Shown: one piece after another, positions 34,585 to 42,893 of the stretch
How the letters are laid out: each line of letters begins with the position of its first letter
Numbering within the stretch: position 1 is the stretch's first letter
DNA from: an uncultured Anaerolineae bacterium
GTDB taxonomy: Bacteria; Chloroflexota; Anaerolineae; Promineifilales; Promineifilaceae
Assembly: GCA_905479495.1 (NCBI GenBank)
Contig: CAJQMR010000006.1
Location: 62,001 to 126,000 of the forward strand
Length of the DNA stretch: 64,000 bases
Direction of reading: 5' to 3'
The notes under the pieces: model-generated
What the model saw: the letters and a program-made list of their open reading frames with translations, nothing else
What the model was told of the DNA's origin: nothing
The model's database searches: none
Translations under genes and position numbers: made by a program

Positions 34585-35199
34585 GTGAAATGGCTGGTAT
34601 GGTTGCAGCGGTTGCAAGCGATTGCGCAGAACGGGTTGACTTACGCGAAAGACCCTTTTGATGTGGAACGGTATGAAGCGATTCGCCAGATTGCGGCCGA
34701 AATTGGGTCGCATTACGGGCAAATTGACGTAGAAACAGTTGCTGCGTTGTTTGCCGAAAACATTGGCTACGCTACGCCCAAGCTAGATGTGCGCGGGGCG
34801 GTCTTCCAGGACAACAAGATTCTTATGGTGCGGGGGCGACAGGATCAGCTGTGGACGCTGCCCGGTGGCTGGATTGATGTGGGGGAATCGCCCAGTACGG
34901 CCGTTACCAAAGAGATCCTTGAAGAAACCGGTTATCTTACCAAGCCCATTAAGTTAATCGCTTGTTATGATCGCAATTTGTGGGGGGAACGGCCGTATCT
35001 CCAACACGTTTACAAACTCTTCTTCCATTGCCAAATTATCAGCGGCACCCCAAAAACCAGCCTGGAAACAGACAAAATCACCTTTTTTGCTCAAGATGAA
35101 TTGCCGTTAACGCTTTCCACCGCGCGCGTTGCACCCGCGCAAATCCAAACGCTTTTTCGCCATCAGCAAAATCCCCATCTCCCCACCGAATTTGATTAA
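34585..35199 (+). CDS. Nudix hydrolase with family-specific N-terminal domain
   Basis: A 204-aa hydrolase of nucleoside diphosphates linked to another moiety. The start is GTG at 34585 after AAGGTGA. Residues 1-60 form the helical Nudix N-terminal domain seen in ADP-ribose/CDP-type hydrolases. The Nudix box is complete at GGWIDVGESPSTAVTKEILEETG except Lys for the usual Arg; the metal Glu pair EE is kept. The substrate cannot be told from sequence. It follows the FHA gene by 33 bases and may be co-transcribed. Confidence 0.92.
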   Translation: MKWLVWLQRLQAIAQNGLTYAKDPFDVERYEAIRQIAAEIGSHYGQIDVETVAALFAENIGYATPKLDVRGAVFQDNKILMVRGRQDQLWTLPGGWIDVGESPSTAVTKEILEETGYLTKPIKLIACYDRNLWGERPYLQHVYKLFFHCQIISGTPKTSLETDKITFFAQDELPLTLSTARVAPAQIQTLFRHQQNPHLPTEFD

Positions 35200-35260
35200 G
35201 TATCCCTGTTGGTTCGACTAAATGGGTTCGCTTTCAGTCCCGCATATTGCCAAATCCCGT

Positions 35261-35278
35261 TTGTGACATTTATCACAA
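35261..35278. promoter_or_regulatory. Perfect Crp/Fnr-type palindrome
   Basis: TTGTGACATTTATCACAA is a perfect 18-bp inverted repeat matching TGTGA-N6-TCACA, the Crp consensus. It lies about 100 bases before the ArsR-type gene and probably controls that gene and the sulfur module behind it. No full-length Crp/Fnr regulator is in this window. Confidence 0.65.
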
Positions 35279-35333
35279 GAACTGTATGACACTTCTCTCT
35301 AACGTTCAAAATGACCCTCTTCTATACTTTCAA

Positions 35334-35355
35334 TGTATTCGGATAGGCGAATACA
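35334..35355. promoter_or_regulatory. ArsR-type operator
   Basis: TGTATTCG and CGAATACA form a perfect 8-bp inverted repeat around a 6-base spacer, ending 24 bases before the regulator's ATG. Size, AT-rich core and placement fit autoregulation by an ArsR/SmtB-family dimer. TATACT at 35323-35328 may be the -10 element it blocks. Confidence 0.65.
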
Positions 35356-35378
35356 TGCATAAGCAACAAGGTGAACAA

Positions 35379-35702
35379 ATGAGCATTCCTCAGATTGAAG
35401 AACTTGATTTACTTCACGCTAACATCTGCCAGGCATTGGGCGACCCCAAGCGCATTCAAATTTTATATGCCCTGTACGGTGAACCCCGCTACGTTTCTGC
35501 TCTGGCCGAGGACCTGGGAATGCCTCAGCCTACCGTCTCGCGTCATTTGCAAGTACTGCGACAGCGATCGCTCGTCCAGACTGAGCGGGATGGCCAAACG
35601 GTTGTCTACAGTCTGAGCGATACGCGCATTATTGATGTGCTGAACGAGATGCGCCAAATTTTGCGTGATGCTCTGGACCGCCAGGCAAATATCTTAGCTT
35701 AA
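35379..35702 (+). CDS. ArsR-family transcriptional regulator
   Basis: A 107-aa winged-helix repressor. The ATG at 35379 follows AAGGTGA; an in-frame ATG at 35355 would overlap the operator. The core is typical: LGDPKRIQILYAL, the recognition helix QPTVSRHLQVLRQ, and the wing VQTERDGQTVVYSLSD. It has only one cysteine (near residue 15), so the classical ELCVC metal site and the paired Cys of BigR/SqrR sulfide sensors are both absent; the effector is unknown. The following sulfur and cytochrome genes are its likely targets. Confidence 0.9.
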   Translation: MSIPQIEELDLLHANICQALGDPKRIQILYALYGEPRYVSALAEDLGMPQPTVSRHLQVLRQRSLVQTERDGQTVVYSLSDTRIIDVLNEMRQILRDALDRQANILA

Positions 35703-35771
35703 CCATTGTCTTGATCCGCACAAAGCCAGTTCATGGGGGGCTTTCTGCGGTGTTTATCAACCACATCAAAC

Positions 35772-35822
35772 AAATGCCTCGTGTGGTGAAGCTTGCTTCA
35801 TCCGGCCGTTTGGGCATTTTTT
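35772..35822 (+). terminator. Rho-independent terminator after the ArsR gene
   Basis: AAATGCC pairs with GGCATTT, with an inner TGAAGC/GCTTCA hairpin, and is followed by TTTTTT. A second imperfect hairpin precedes it at 35716-35750. Together they separate the regulator from the cytochrome genes, leaving them either a separate promoter or regulated read-through. Confidence 0.65.
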
Positions 35823-35849
35823 GACCCACCCCGGAAGAGTAGAGAATCA

Positions 35850-37298
35850 ATGAAAACGTTCAAATACATTTGGATTGTTGGATTAGCCGCTACCCTGCTT
35901 CTCATCGCTATTCCCATTATCATTTGGATTCCCAATGAGCCCGTGAAGGCGGATGATCCGTGGGCCAATGTGGATGATCCCATACCACATACAGACCACA
36001 CAGATTTGATTGAGGGACCCTTGGAGACAGGGCCGGAAGTGACGGCCGTTTGCCTCGATTGTCATGAAGAAGCCGGACACGAAATGACCCAGACCGTGCA
36101 CTGGACCTGGGAAAGTGAACCGGTGATGTTGCCGGGTCGGGATGAGCCAGTAACTATTGGTAAAGCCAACCAGATCAACAACTATTGCATCGGCATCCAG
36201 GGCAATGAGCCAGGCTGCACCCGCTGCCACGCAGGCTACGGTTGGGAAGATGAAACCTTCGACTTCACGGAAGAATTGAACGTAGACTGCCTCGTTTGCC
36301 ATGCTGATACTGGTCTGTACAGCAAAAGTACCGCCGGACGCCCCGCCGAGGGTGTTGATTTGGTGGCCGCCGCCCAAAGCGTGGCTTCCCCCACACGGCA
36401 AAACTGCGGCAGCTGCCACTTCAACGGCGGTGGCGGCAATGCTGTCAAACATGGCGATCTAGACGAAAGCCTTTACTTCCCCTCCGAAGATATTGACGTG
36501 CATATGGGACGGTATGACTTCCAATGTGTCGATTGTCACAAAACAGAAGATCATCAGATTCAGGGGCGCTCCATCTCTGTGAGCGTGGACAACGAGAACC
36601 GGTTGGCTTGTACCGACTGCCACAATAGCACTCTGCACGAAGACGAGCGCATCAACGATCACACGGACACGGTTGCCTGCCAAACCTGCCACATTCCTGA
36701 AGGCGCAGTACGCCAGCCCACCAAGATGGATTGGGACTGGTCTACAGCCGGTGATGAAACTATCCCCGAGGACCCGCACGTGTACCTGCGCATCAAGGGC
36801 AGCTTTGTCTACGAGCGTGGCTTCATGCCCGACTATATCTGGTACAACGGTACGGCCGATCGTTACCTGCTGGGTGACACCATCGACCCAACTGTCCCCA
36901 CACTCATCAACGAGCCGCTGGGTAACATCGACGATCCAACTTCACTCATCTGGCCGTTCAAAGTGCATAACGGCAACCAGATTTACGACACGGAGTACAA
37001 CTACCTGATCCAACCCAAGACAGTGGGTGAAGGTGGTTACTGGACCGAGTTCGATTGGGCGCTGGCGGCTGAGCTGGGGGCACAAGAAACCGGCATGTTG
37101 TTCAGCGGATCTTACGGTTTTGCCCCAACAGAAATGTACTGGAATTTGTCCCACATGGTGCAGCCCAAAGAGAATGCGCTGCAATGCACTGACTGCCACG
37201 GCGAAGACGGCCGTATGGATTGGGAAGCCCTCGGTTATTATGGCGACCCGATGGAATGGGGCGGTCGGGACCAGTTCACCAGCGCTTATCAAGATTAA
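35850..37298 (+). CDS. Octaheme c-type cytochrome (tetrathionate reductase-like family)
   Basis: A 482-aa exported protein anchored or secreted by an N-terminal hydrophobic segment (IWIVGLAATLLLIAIPIIIWI). Eight CXXCH heme sites are visible: CLDCH, CTRCH, CLVCH, CGSCH, CVDCH, CTDCH, CQTCH and CTDCH. The number and spacing fit the octaheme tetrathionate reductase (Otr) group, whose members reduce tetrathionate, nitrite or hydroxylamine in vitro. The physiological substrate is not known for most. The next gene gives a membrane cytochrome b electron donor or acceptor, and the YeeE/YedE genes behind it point to sulfur compounds. Confidence 0.9.
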   Translation: MKTFKYIWIVGLAATLLLIAIPIIIWIPNEPVKADDPWANVDDPIPHTDHTDLIEGPLETGPEVTAVCLDCHEEAGHEMTQTVHWTWESEPVMLPGRDEPVTIGKANQINNYCIGIQGNEPGCTRCHAGYGWEDETFDFTEELNVDCLVCHADTGLYSKSTAGRPAEGVDLVAAAQSVASPTRQNCGSCHFNGGGGNAVKHGDLDESLYFPSEDIDVHMGRYDFQCVDCHKTEDHQIQGRSISVSVDNENRLACTDCHNSTLHEDERINDHTDTVACQTCHIPEGAVRQPTKMDWDWSTAGDETIPEDPHVYLRIKGSFVYERGFMPDYIWYNGTADRYLLGDTIDPTVPTLINEPLGNIDDPTSLIWPFKVHNGNQIYDTEYNYLIQPKTVGEGGYWTEFDWALAAELGAQETGMLFSGSYGFAPTEMYWNLSHMVQPKENALQCTDCHGEDGRMDWEALGYYGDPMEWGGRDQFTSAYQD

Positions 37299-37302
37299 AA
37301 AA

Positions 37303-37418
37303 TGGAACACAGAGTTTCGCAGAGATTACACAGAGTTTCACAGAGATTTTTAAGATTTTCTCTTTTCTCTCTGTGTACCTCTGTGGCTCCTTCGCGAAAC
37401 TCTGCGTCACTCTTCATG
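37303..37418. repeat. Inverted repeat of the CGCAGAG/CACAGAG family
   Basis: CACAGAGTTTCGCAGAGATTACACAGAG and its approximate complement flank a TAAGATTTTC loop. It fills the spacer between the two cytochrome genes. Confidence 0.78.
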
Positions 37419-37426
37419 GATTTTCG

Positions 37427-40180
37427 ATGAACAATCTAAGAAAGTTTCAACTTCCTTCCGCAAAATTTTGGGTCATAGCTTTACTGGGGCTGACAGCCTT
37501 GCTGCTGGTCGTGCAACAAACATTGGCCCAGGACGAAACACCAACGGAACCCACACCCACTGGTCCGCCGCTGCATCCCAACTTTGAGCTGTTGGATGCC
37601 AATGGCAACAACGTCCTGGAAACCAATGAGCCCGTCTCTACCATGAACACCTGCGGCAGCTGTCACGACACCGATTTCATCGCTGAACACAGCTTCCATG
37701 TAGATGCTGGGTTAAGTGAAATGAGCGCGGCTGGTGAGACTGGCAACGGCCGTTCCTGGGACGTCAGCACCGGCACCTTTGGTAAATGGAATCCGCTCGT
37801 TTACCATTATCTTACCCCCGAAGGCGATGACCTGGTTGACCTGACCACGCCCGGCTGGCTGATGTTTTTCAGCGACCGGCACGTGGGCGGTGGCCCCGCC
37901 GTCACCAGCCGGGATGGTGAGCCGTTGCTCAGCCTGGCCCCCGATGCCAACAGCCTGGACGCCAGCGTCATTGATCCGGCGACGGGCGAACAGGTGGCCT
38001 GGGATTGGCAAGAGTCCGGCGTGGCAGAGATGGACTGCTTCTTGTGCCATCTGCCCGAGGCCAACAACGAGGCCCGCATTGCCACGATGCAGGCGGGTGC
38101 GTTTAAGTGGGCCAGTACGGCTACGTTGTCTGGCAGCGAGGTGGTGGAAATGACGCCAGACGGCCGTTTCCAATACAACCGCGACGCTTTTGATGAAGAT
38201 GGATTGCTGCTGGATGGTTTTGTCAACGTACAGGACCCTACCAGTGCCAACTGTGGTAACTGCCACGGTGTTGTTCACACCGACCTCAACACGCCGCTGA
38301 CGCTGGAAAGCTTGCAAATTGGCGACTGGAGCACGCTCACCACCGGGCAGGTCATGTCGCCGCAGCGGCTGCTAAACTCTGGCCTGAATTTGGCCGACAA
38401 AGAAACACTCTCCCGCTCCTGGGACATCCACATGGAGCGCGTGGTTGATTGCGTGGATTGTCATTATGCGCTTAACAACCCCGTCTACTACCAGGAGACA
38501 GATAAAGACCAGCTCGACCATTTGCTCTTCGACCCACGCCGCCTTGATTTTGGCGAATATCTCTACCGGCCACTGCACGAGTTTGCCAAAGGATCTAGCG
38601 CCCAGGGTACGCTTGCGCCGCAGTATGACAACAGCCTGCGCCGCTGCGACGACTGCCACAGCATCGAAGTAACCCACAACTGGCTGCCCTATAAAGATCG
38701 GCACATGGATGCGGTGAGCTGTGAATCGTGCCACATCGGTGAGATTTATGCCCCGGCCCAACAGGTCATTGACTGGACGGTACTGCAAGCCGATGGCACG
38801 CCACTCAGCCAGTATCGGGGCATTGAGGGTGAACTGGGCGAATCAACCAGCTTGATCACGGGCTATGAACCGGTCCTGCTGCCCCGGGAAAATGCTGACG
38901 GCAGCACGACGTTGGCTCCGCACAACCTGGTTTCTACCTGGTTCTGGGTCTACGGCGAGCCGGAACGTCCAGTGCCCGAGCCAGCGCTGCAAACGGCCTG
39001 GTTTGATGGGGACGCGTATGCTGACGAAGTGATGGGATTGTTTGATGAAGATGGCAACGGCCGTCTCTCCAACACCGAACTTACTCTGGATAGTGACGCC
39101 AAAGTTGACCTTATCACTGAGCGGTTGGCTGCCCAGGGGTTGGACAATCCCCGCATCAGCGGCGAGATTCAACCATACAGCATCAACCACAACGTAGGCG
39201 GGGCCGATTGGGCTATCCGCGACTGCGGTACCTGCCATGGCGAAGAGTCGCGCATTAGTCAGCCGCTAGAGCTGGCCAGCTACTTGCCGGGCGGCGTGCA
39301 GCCCACTTTTGTGAATGATGGCGGCAGCAGCTTCAACGGCACGCTTTCGGTGACAGACGACGGGGCGCTGCAATACTCGCTGGAAACATCTGAAGCCGGT
39401 CTCTACATTTTGGGCCACAACGCCGTAAACGTGATTGACTGGATTGGCATCATCCTGTTTCTGGGGGTGTTTGCCGGGGTGATTGTGCATGGTGGATTAC
39501 GCTACGCTGCCCTGCGCCGCCAACCGCCAAGCCATCCGCGGCTGCGTGAACTATACATGTACTCCGTTTATGAGCGGCTGTGGCATTGGCTGCAAACCGT
39601 GGCCATCCTGCTGCTCATCGTGACCGGGCTGATCATTCACAAACCGGATAAATTTGGCGCATTTAGCTTTGCCTACATGGTGCAGATTCACAATGTTCTG
39701 GCCGCCATTTTGGTCATCAACGCTTTCCTGTCGCTCTTTTATCATCTGGTCAGCGGCGAGATTAAGCAGTATTTGCCTCGGCCACGCGGCTTTTTCGACC
39801 AGGCGATTGAGCAAAGCCTGTTCTACGTGCGCGGCATTTTCCGCAACGAGCCGCATCCGTTTGAAAAGGTGCCAGAGCGCAAATTGAACCCGCTGCAGCA
39901 GGTAACCTACTTTGGCATTCTTAACGTGCTGCTGCCGCTGCAAATCCTCACCGGCATTTTGATGTGGGGCGCGCAGCGCTGGCCAGAAATTGCCGCGCGG
40001 TTGGGCGGACTGCCGTTCCTGGCACCGTTCCACACGCTAATCGCCTGGCTGTTTGCCACCTTTATTGTGATGCATGTTTACCTGACCACCACTGGCCATA
40101 CGCCAATGGCGGGCATTAAGTCGATGATGCTGGGCTGGGATGAAGTGGAAGTCCACGACCCCGCTGCAGCCCATGATTAA
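37427..40180 (+). CDS. Heptaheme cytochrome fused to a cytochrome b membrane domain, with EF-hand-like loop
   Basis: A 917-aa protein. It starts with a signal peptide (WVIALLGLTALLLVVQQTLAQ), followed by a multiheme part with seven CXXCH motifs (CGSCH, CFLCH, CGNCH, CVDCH, CDDCH, CESCH, CGTCH). Near residue 540 a calcium-binding EF-hand-like loop DEDGNGRLSNTE is present. From about residue 675 there is one helix, then a four-helix cytochrome b domain of the PhsC/FdnI type with His ligands in YERLWHWLQ, LIIHK, MVQIHN, FYHLVSG and VMHVYL. The fusion would pass electrons between the quinone pool and periplasmic hemes. It is translated with YeeE (15 bases on). No strong ribosome site precedes the ATG at 37427. 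Confidence 0.9.
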   Translation: MNNLRKFQLPSAKFWVIALLGLTALLLVVQQTLAQDETPTEPTPTGPPLHPNFELLDANGNNVLETNEPVSTMNTCGSCHDTDFIAEHSFHVDAGLSEMSAAGETGNGRSWDVSTGTFGKWNPLVYHYLTPEGDDLVDLTTPGWLMFFSDRHVGGGPAVTSRDGEPLLSLAPDANSLDASVIDPATGEQVAWDWQESGVAEMDCFLCHLPEANNEARIATMQAGAFKWASTATLSGSEVVEMTPDGRFQYNRDAFDEDGLLLDGFVNVQDPTSANCGNCHGVVHTDLNTPLTLESLQIGDWSTLTTGQVMSPQRLLNSGLNLADKETLSRSWDIHMERVVDCVDCHYALNNPVYYQETDKDQLDHLLFDPRRLDFGEYLYRPLHEFAKGSSAQGTLAPQYDNSLRRCDDCHSIEVTHNWLPYKDRHMDAVSCESCHIGEIYAPAQQVIDWTVLQADGTPLSQYRGIEGELGESTSLITGYEPVLLPRENADGSTTLAPHNLVSTWFWVYGEPERPVPEPALQTAWFDGDAYADEVMGLFDEDGNGRLSNTELTLDSDAKVDLITERLAAQGLDNPRISGEIQPYSINHNVGGADWAIRDCGTCHGEESRISQPLELASYLPGGVQPTFVNDGGSSFNGTLSVTDDGALQYSLETSEAGLYILGHNAVNVIDWIGIILFLGVFAGVIVHGGLRYAALRRQPPSHPRLRELYMYSVYERLWHWLQTVAILLLIVTGLIIHKPDKFGAFSFAYMVQIHNVLAAILVINAFLSLFYHLVSGEIKQYLPRPRGFFDQAIEQSLFYVRGIFRNEPHPFEKVPERKLNPLQQVTYFGILNVLLPLQILTGILMWGAQRWPEIAARLGGLPFLAPFHTLIAWLFATFIVMHVYLTTTGHTPMAGIKSMMLGWDEVEVHDPAAAHD

Positions 40181-40195
40181 GAGGAGATCGCAATT

Positions 40196-40768
40196 ATGAC
40201 GACCTTGAGTTCACCAAAAACGGAAACGCGCAAAGGGCTTCGTGTTTTTAGCCAGCGCGTTGCCAAGGATTATGTAAATCCATATTACGCTGCAATTTTA
40301 TTAGGCATCGTTCTATTTGCTGCCTTTTTTATAACAGGCAGTGGCCTGGGCGCATCTGGTGGCCTGAACCGGTTGCTGATGGTGGTGGAAGACGCTATCG
40401 CTCCCGAGCATGTCGATCGCACCGCTTATCTGTTGACGATGGCCGGGGGTGAGAAGAATCCGCTGGACAGTTGGATTGTCTTTTTGACCATCGGGACAGT
40501 GTTTGGTGGGGCTGCGGCGGGTTGGCGAAACGGCCGTATCAAACTAGAAACCAACAAAGGCCCCCAAATTTCTACCCGGCAACGTTGGCTTATGGCCTTC
40601 ATCGGTGGCACGCTGATGGGGTACGGTGCCCGCTTTGCTCGTGGCTGCACTTCTGGGCAGGCGTTGTCTGGTGGCGCGGTGTTATCTGTGGGGAGCTGGG
40701 CTTTTATGTTTGCCGTTTTTGGCGGCGGCTACGCCATGGCTTATTTCGTCCGCAAACTGTGGAACTGA
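40196..40768 (+). CDS. YeeE/YedE-family sulfur transporter, first gene
   Basis: A 190-aa membrane protein with about five helices and the family signature GARFARGCTSGQALSGGA, whose Cys takes part in thiosulfate passage in TsuA (YeeE). It represents one half of the two-half transporter; the other half follows in the next gene. The ATG at 40196 has GAGGAG 9 bases upstream. It is in one transcription unit with the cytochromes and probably brings thiosulfate or another sulfur anion into or out of the cell. Confidence 0.9.
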   Translation: MTTLSSPKTETRKGLRVFSQRVAKDYVNPYYAAILLGIVLFAAFFITGSGLGASGGLNRLLMVVEDAIAPEHVDRTAYLLTMAGGEKNPLDSWIVFLTIGTVFGGAAAGWRNGRIKLETNKGPQISTRQRWLMAFIGGTLMGYGARFARGCTSGQALSGGAVLSVGSWAFMFAVFGGGYAMAYFVRKLWN

Positions 40769-40774
40769 TTAATA

Positions 40775-40852
40775 GGACGCAGATTACCATGATCTACCTG
40801 ATTTAGAGCTTCAAAATCAGGGGAATCAGGCAAATCGGCGTTCCATTAAGGA
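40775..40852. repeat. Inverted repeat of the ACGCAGATTACC/ATGATCTACCTGAT family
   Basis: GGACGCAGATTACCATGATC and CTGATT are followed by AATCAGGGGAATCAGGCAAATC and GGCGTTCC. It fills the spacer between the two YeeE/YedE genes, like the copies at 11346 and 27956. Confidence 0.75.
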
Positions 40853-40859
40853 GCAAACA

Positions 40860-42092
40860 ATGGCTACTTTTCCTTTACCACTCGGTGAACTCCTCGGACA
40901 TTGGGGTTCTTACGTTGTTTATTTACTCGTTGGCTTTGCTTTTGGTTATGTGCTGGAAATTGCCGGATTTGGCAACTCCAAAAAGCTAGCTGCCCAATTT
41001 TATTTCAAAGAAATGACCGTGATCAAAGTGATGTTTGGCGCGATCATTGTGGCAATGGTGCTTATTTTCCTGGCTTCTGGTGTAGGGCTTCTGGATTACA
41101 ATCTAGTTTATGTCAATCCAACTTATTTGTGGCCTGGCATCGTTGGCGGTTTGATCATGGGTGTGGGGTTCATCATCGGCGGTTTTTGCCCCGGCACTTC
41201 GCTGGTGGCAGCGGCCACGCTCAAGCTGGACGGCATCTTCTTCGTCCTGGGCGTATTTTTTGGCATCTTCCTGTTTGGCGAGACCGTTGGCGGATTCAGC
41301 GAATATTGGAACTCTTCCTATATGGGGCGCTTCACATTGCCGGAATGGCTGGGTTTGTCCACCGGCACCGTTGTGCTGCTGGTGGTGCTGATGGCTCTCT
41401 TCATGTTTTGGGGCTCAGAGAAGCTGGAACAATATTTTGGCGGCATGGATGCGGCTAAGGAACCGAAATGGCGCATTGGCGCGGGCGGGGGCCTGGCGCT
41501 GGCTGCTGTCGGTCTGATCATCATTGGTCAGCCCACTACGCTGGATCGCTGGAACCGCATAGCGGATGAGAAAACGGCGGCGCTGGAGGAACGCACCGTG
41601 CAGGTGCATCCCGCCGAAATGCTGGAGAAACTCCACGATGACAGCCTCAAGGTGATCATGTTGGATGTGCGCAGCGAAGCGGATTACAATCAATTCCACA
41701 TTTTGGATGCCCAGCATGTGCTGCCAGAAGAATTGCCTGAGATGGTGCCTGCACTGCATCTGGAGCCGGCTAACACGGTCTTTTTTGTGATGAGCAATGA
41801 CGAAACGGCCGCAACCGAAGCATGGAAAACGCTGCAAGCTGAAAGTGTGCCCAATGTGTACATTTTGGAAGGCGGCATCAATAACTGGCTGACACTCTTT
41901 GCCAACGATGAATTCCTGGCGGCCAATCCACGCACGCCGCACGCCGATGATCAACTGGCCTTTGCGTTTCCGGTGGCCCTGGGGGCGCGACAGTTCCCGG
42001 CAGAGCCTGATCCGCATCATTATGAATTTATCTATGAGTCAAAAGTGATTTTGGAATTAAAGCGCGCTCCCGTGAGTGGTGGCTGCGGTTAA
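40860..42092 (+). CDS. YeeE/YedE-family sulfur transporter fused to a rhodanese-like domain without catalytic Cys
   Basis: A 410-aa protein. About six helices carry the second YeeE/YedE signature (GVGFIIGGFCPGTSLVAAATLKLDG). A rhodanese-like domain follows at about 250-350 with VIMLDVRSEADYNQFHI and the closing VYILEGGINNWL. The active-site loop reads VFFVMSNDETAA where active rhodaneses have a Cys, so sulfur transfer is unlikely and the domain may bind sulfur compounds or scaffold. The protein ends SGGCG, a terminal Cys that might carry the persulfide instead (inference). It is the last gene of the sulfur module. Confidence 0.9.
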   Translation: MATFPLPLGELLGHWGSYVVYLLVGFAFGYVLEIAGFGNSKKLAAQFYFKEMTVIKVMFGAIIVAMVLIFLASGVGLLDYNLVYVNPTYLWPGIVGGLIMGVGFIIGGFCPGTSLVAAATLKLDGIFFVLGVFFGIFLFGETVGGFSEYWNSSYMGRFTLPEWLGLSTGTVVLLVVLMALFMFWGSEKLEQYFGGMDAAKEPKWRIGAGGGLALAAVGLIIIGQPTTLDRWNRIADEKTAALEERTVQVHPAEMLEKLHDDSLKVIMLDVRSEADYNQFHILDAQHVLPEELPEMVPALHLEPANTVFFVMSNDETAATEAWKTLQAESVPNVYILEGGINNWLTLFANDEFLAANPRTPHADDQLAFAFPVALGARQFPAEPDPHHYEFIYESKVILELKRAPVSGGCG

Positions 42093-42125
42093 TTTGCACA
42101 ATCTTCTGTGATACTCCTTTGGCAG

Positions 42126-42162
42126 ACGGATGCTTCTTGCGGGAAGCATCCGTTTTGCTTTT
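42126..42162 (+). terminator. Rho-independent terminator after the sulfur module
   Basis: ACGGATGCTT (42126-42135) pairs perfectly with AAGCATCCGT (42144-42153) and TTTGCTTTTCC follows. It closes the cytochrome/YeeE operon. Confidence 0.8.
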
Positions 42163-42231
42163 CCTCATACCCAATGGCGGGAGCCAACCGTTATGTGAAT
42201 GGAGCGCGAAGGAAATCCCTGATTTTGGGTA

Positions 42232-42260
42232 TTGACACTCGGTAAGCCAAATCGTTATAC
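42232..42260 (+). promoter_or_regulatory. Sigma-70-type promoter of the toxin-antitoxin genes
   Basis: TTGACA (42232-42237), a spacer of exactly 17 bases and TTATAC (42255-42260) make a strong promoter 26 bases before the antitoxin ATG. Confidence 0.75.
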
Positions 42261-42283
42261 TTTTAGTATTCGTAAAGGTATAA
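42255..42283 (+). promoter_or_regulatory. Antitoxin operator overlapping the -10 box
   Basis: TTATACTTTTA (42255-42265) and TAAAGGTATAA (42273-42283) form an inverted repeat with one mismatch that covers the -10 element, where a ribbon-helix-helix antitoxin would bind to autoregulate. Confidence 0.6.
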
Positions 42284-42285
42284 AT

Positions 42286-42540
42286 ATGACCAAGACAAAA
42301 ACTGCAATCTCACTAAAAGAATCTTTATTTGAGCAGGCTGATGCCATCGCTCAAGAAATGAATATTTCCCGCAGCCAATTGTTCTCTATTGCTGTTGAGG
42401 AGTTTATTGAACGGCACCAAAGCCAAAAGATGCTTGAAGCGCTCAACGAAGTTTATGAAGAGGGGCCAGACGCGTCCGAGCAGCAACTCCTCCGTGAAGC
42501 AAAAGCAAAATATCGTCAAATGTTTGAGGATGAATGGTAA
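42286..42540 (+). CDS. Ribbon-helix-helix antitoxin (MazE/CopG-like)
   Basis: An 84-aa antitoxin. The ATG at 42286 follows AAAGGTATAAAT. The N-terminal TAISLKESLFEQADAIAQEMNISRSQLFSIAVEEFIERH (residues 5-43) is a ribbon-helix-helix DNA-binding fold; the acidic C-terminal half should wrap the toxin. It overlaps the toxin gene by one base (TAATG), so the two are translationally coupled. Confidence 0.92.
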   Translation: MTKTKTAISLKESLFEQADAIAQEMNISRSQLFSIAVEEFIERHQSQKMLEALNEVYEEGPDASEQQLLREAKAKYRQMFEDEW

Positions 42541-42893
42541 TGGAGCAGGGCGACGTTTACTGGGTAGAGCTTGGCGAACCCGCTGGATCAGGGCCAGGAT
42601 TCACACGCCCAGCAGTGATTATCCAAAACAATATATTCAATCGCAGCCGAATTAACACAGTGGTTATTTGTATGCTTACGTCTCGTTTGCAGCGGGCCAA
42701 CGCACCGGGCAACGTGCTTTTAGAAGAGGGGGAAGCCAATCTGCCTAAGCAAAGCGTTGTCAATGTCTCGCAAATCTTTACGGTGGATAAAGCAGATTTG
42801 GTAGAAAAGATTGGCTCACTATCTGCTGAGCGTGTACGTCAAATCGTGGCGGGCGTACAGTTGCTCACTGAGCCAAGAGATGTCGGGTTTTAA
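42540..42893 (+). CDS. MazF/PemK-family mRNA interferase toxin
   Basis: A 117-aa toxin. Family features are GDVYWVELGEPAGSGPGFTRPAVIIQNN at the N-terminus (with the catalytic Arg of the RPAVI segment), TVVICMLTSRLQRANAPGNVLL with the catalytic Thr, and QIFTVDKADL near the end. It would cut RNA at short sequences when free of the antitoxin. A second ATG at 42534 would read two extra residues inside the antitoxin gene and is less likely. It is convergent with the next gene; the stop codons overlap by four bases. Confidence 0.95.
   Translation: MEQGDVYWVELGEPAGSGPGFTRPAVIIQNNIFNRSRINTVVICMLTSRLQRANAPGNVLLEEGEANLPKQSVVNVSQIFTVDKADLVEKIGSLSAERVRQIVAGVQLLTEPRDVGF

Noticed and set aside
35379..35702. 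Sulfide-sensing BigR/SqrR regulator
   Set aside because: The position before sulfur genes is suggestive, but the two cysteines needed for the disulfide switch are not both present.
37220..37426. Upstream extension of the heptaheme cytochrome gene
   Set aside because: The extension would be translated from the end of the octaheme gene and from a spacer repeat; a normal signal peptide begins at 37427.
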